In this document: positions 18,118 to 20,177 of the stretch, in pieces
How the letters are laid out: every line of letters begins with the position of its first letter
Numbering within the stretch: position 1 is the first letter of the stretch
Origin: Actinomycetes bacterium
Lineage (GTDB): Bacteria > Actinomycetota > Actinomycetes > Propionibacteriales > Propionibacteriaceae
Length of the DNA: 20,177 nt
Assembly: GCA_023392635.1 (NCBI GenBank)
Contig: JAEVYS010000129.1
Coordinates: forward strand, 1 to 20,177
Reading direction: 5' to 3'
Program-made: the position numbers and the translations under genes
Notes under the pieces: generated by a model
Told to the model about the DNA's origin: nothing
Databases searched by the model: none
The model's input: the letters and a program-made list of their open reading frames with translations, nothing else

Positions 18118-20177
18118 TCACGCGCGGGCCCGCCGGCGTCCCTCGATCACCTCCTGGCAGAGCAGCACCGTCTCGGGAAGCAGGTCGACCTCCAGTGTCC
18201 GGGCCTGGAGCGTCACCTGCGTCACGAGTCGCTCCACCTCGGCGACGTTGCCGGCCCGGTGCTCGGTGCGGATCCGCGCACACATCAATTGCTCGTCGTC
18301 CGCTGCGACCGTCAGTGCCCGGGCGGCCGCCCACCGGGCGAGGTCGATGTCACCCCTGGCCAGGGCACGGTCGGTCAGGACGAGGCCGACGTCCCGCAGC
18401 GCGCTGGAGACGTCGGTCCGCAGCTCCTCGGCCCAGTGCCACTGGGTGGGGGCCGCGTCCGCGAGGGGTGCTCCGCGGACGAGTTCGAGCGCGGCGATCA
18501 GGATGCCGTCGCCGACCTGGTCGACACCGGGAGCGAGCATGCGCTGCACGCGTCGCCAGTCCGAGGTCACGCCGGGGTGGAGGAAGATCCGGCCCGAGTA
18601 GGCGTCCGGCAGGTAGGCGGTGCTGTCCGGTGCGGTGCCGAGCCACGCCCGCAGCCGGCTGAGGTTCGATCGCCGAGTGCTCTCGGCGACCATCAGTGCA
18701 TCGGCCATGGCAGTCGCGGTCGTGCCCGGGTGCTCGACCAGCCACGCGCAGACCTCGACCAGTTGCTGGCGCGAGCGGGTCGGCGGCGGGCCGCCGGCGC
18801 CGCGCAGCTCCGTCGGACCGATCAGGAGCACCTCGGGATGGCCCGTGCCGGCCACCAGTCGAACAATGTCCACCTCAACCCCTCCTGGGTGCGCGCGCCG
18901 CGGCAGGTTCACGACGTTGTCCGGGTCTGCTGTCGACCCGCCGCCCCACCACGGAGCCGGTGTGGTCGACGGGTCGTCCGCGGCCCGGAAGAGCCTGGCC
19001 ACCGCTGCCCGGGTGGCCTCGGGAATGGTGTGGGCGAACAGCCGTCCCGGCGCTCCGGCGAGCTGACCGCTCGGCGCCTCGAGGTCCCCGCCCACCTGCC
19101 AGCGGGCCGACGCCGTCGCTGCGGTGGGCAGGATCACGGCGACGCCGGAGGGTGGGCCCGCCAGCAGGTCGTCGAGCTCCGCCGCAACCTCGGACGGCAC
19201 CGGCCCGAGCAGGCAGAGCACGACCGGGGCGACCGCGTCCGACCGGTCCGGATCGACCCGCAACTCGGCCAGCGGCCGTCCCCCGAGAGCGGTGCGCCGC
19301 CGCTGGACGAGCTCGCGCAGGTCCTCGACCGCCGTGGCGAGGTCGGGTTCGGCCCGCACGCGGTCGCCGCCGGCGAGCTGCACGAGCGGGGCTTCCTCGC
19401 CCACCACGACCAACCCGGCCTCGGCCGACCAGGGTGCGCACGCCAGCTCGACCGCCAGGGCCGCCAACGACGACATGCCGAGTTCGGAGTCGTCCGAGGA
19501 CACGCCGAGCACCCGGGACCGCTCGAGGTCGACGAGCACGAGCTCACCACCGGGTGTGCTGCCGAGGCTCACGACGACCGGGTACGGACAGGGGCCGCCG
19601 CCGTCGGTGGGCACGTCCGCCAGGCTCACCGTCCAGCGACGGTCGTGCGCGACGAAGCCGTCCGGCGGAGGCCCCGCCGCCGACGCCCAGTCGAACGCGA
19701 TCACCTCCGATCCCACCGTGATGCGGTCGAGTTCCGGCAGGGGCCGGCCGCTGCCGTGGCAGTGCCGCCCGATGGCACGCAGCGCGGCGTCCAGGGCGGC
19801 CAGGCGATCGGGACGCTGCTGGGAGCCGAGCACCGCACGGAGCCGGGAGGCGGCCCGGTCCTCGGGGACCAGACGTCGGCCCACCGGCCGCTCCCGGAGC
19901 CGGAGGAACCGGCGGGTCTCCACCACCCCCAGGATCGCCGCGGCAGCGAGCGTGCCGAACACGCCTGCCAGCGGGATCGCCGGGCGCTCGTCGGGCCGGT
20001 CCGTCGTCTGCGGCGCCGCCGGCGCGGGCCCGGTCCGGGAGGGGTCGCGCGACGCGTCGGGCGATGGCGATCCCTGCGGTACCGGAGGCGCCGGGGTCAC
20101 GCCCTCGGGGATCGGCCCGTGTTGACCGGTGCGCGGTCCGGGACCCTGGGGTGGCCGCGGCGCGGGCCCGCGCTCGT
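18118..20177 (-). CDS. Membrane-anchored winged-helix/BTAD-type protein, 5' truncated by the window edge
   Basis: The frame is open to the window end, so the N-terminus is missing. The visible part, at least 660 residues, begins with a Pro/Gly-rich linker, then one hydrophobic segment (PLAGVFGTLAAAAILGVVE, about 19974-19918) followed by a basic stretch (RRFLRLRERPVGRR), which puts the rest in the cytoplasm. A long alpha/beta region follows. Near 18800-18650 is a winged-helix-like segment (QLVEVCAWLVEHPGTTATAM, then NLSRLRAWLG). The final 150 residues are helical and resemble a bacterial transcriptional activator domain (BTAD), ending LPETVLLCQEVIEG. This plan matches actinobacterial LysM/BTAD membrane proteins, some of which lie near Tad pilus genes; the LysM part, if any, would be upstream of the window. 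It may be a membrane-tethered regulator. A GTG at 20100 exists but lacks a binding site. Confidence 0.8.
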   Translation of the reverse strand, partial: ERGPAPRPPQGPGPRTGQHGPIPEGVTPAPPVPQGSPSPDASRDPSRTGPAPAAPQTTDRPDERPAIPLAGVFGTLAAAAILGVVETRRFLRLRERPVGRRLVPEDRAASRLRAVLGSQQRPDRLAALDAALRAIGRHCHGSGRPLPELDRITVGSEVIAFDWASAAGPPPDGFVAHDRRWTVSLADVPTDGGGPCPYPVVVSLGSTPGGELVLVDLERSRVLGVSSDDSELGMSSLAALAVELACAPWSAEAGLVVVGEEAPLVQLAGGDRVRAEPDLATAVEDLRELVQRRRTALGGRPLAELRVDPDRSDAVAPVVLCLLGPVPSEVAAELDDLLAGPPSGVAVILPTAATASARWQVGGDLEAPSGQLAGAPGRLFAHTIPEATRAAVARLFRAADDPSTTPAPWWGGGSTADPDNVVNLPRRAHPGGVEVDIVRLVAGTGHPEVLLIGPTELRGAGGPPPTRSRQQLVEVCAWLVEHPGTTATAMADALMVAESTRRSNLSRLRAWLGTAPDSTAYLPDAYSGRIFLHPGVTSDWRRVQRMLAPGVDQVGDGILIAALELVRGAPLADAAPTQWHWAEELRTDVSSALRDVGLVLTDRALARGDIDLARWAAARALTVAADDEQLMCARIRTEHRAGNVAEVERLVTQVTLQARTLEVDLLPETVLLCQEVIEGRRRARA

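Overview
The window is very G+C-rich, uses GTG and TTG starts, and has strong AGGAGG-type ribosome binding sites. The proteins read like those of a high-GC Actinomycetota, most plausibly a Propionibacteriales-type organism. That placement is inference from protein style; no rRNA or other phylogenetic marker lies in the window. I found no tRNA, rRNA, CRISPR array, insertion sequence or phage gene. Coding density is high and no gap without a gene exceeds about 210 bases.

Layout, left to right. (1) Positions 1-3947, plus strand: the 3' part of a Tad (Flp-type) pilus or secretion operon, tadA/cpaF - tadB - tadC - A24 prepilin peptidase, tightly packed. (2) 3976-4482, minus: a universal stress protein, convergent with the tad operon. 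(3) 4537-7135, plus: a predicted GTPase of the cyclic-2,3-diphosphoglycerate-synthetase-like family (COG2403 type) followed by ornithine aminotransferase (rocD). (4) 7144-8667, minus: a polytopic GT-C-like membrane protein. (5) 8852-9412, minus: a YceI-family protein with an unusually clear promoter bracketed by two identical-arm palindromes. (6) 9594-10877, plus: citrate synthase, then 10941-11630 a small secreted protein with one calcium-loop-like motif. (7) 11718-13382, minus: a class I (Fe-S) fumarase, separated from the secreted protein by a perfect 21-bp hairpin. (8) 13591-14505, plus: a glycerophosphodiester-phosphodiesterase-like protein, whose 3' end overlaps by 159 bp the 3' end of the facing gene. 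(9) 14347-20177, minus, read right to left: a membrane-anchored winged-helix/BTAD-type protein (cut by the window edge), a membrane-anchored PQQ-like beta-propeller protein, and a large polytopic membrane protein. The last two are translationally coupled by an ATGA overlap.

How the genes work together: the tad genes supply the ATPase, inner-membrane platform and pilin-processing peptidase of one machine; the pilin and outer components must lie outside the window. Citrate synthase and fumarase are both citric-acid-cycle enzymes but are separate transcription units. The GTPase and rocD are adjacent and co-directional, although rocD also seems to have its own promoter. The right-hand three-gene minus-strand group is the least understood part: an intracellular regulator-like domain on a membrane anchor, an extracytoplasmic propeller, and a multi-span membrane partner of unknown function.

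The most distinctive regulatory signal is the yceI promoter. The most interesting candidates for undescribed biology are the GTPase-rocD pair and the BTAD/propeller/polytopic module.
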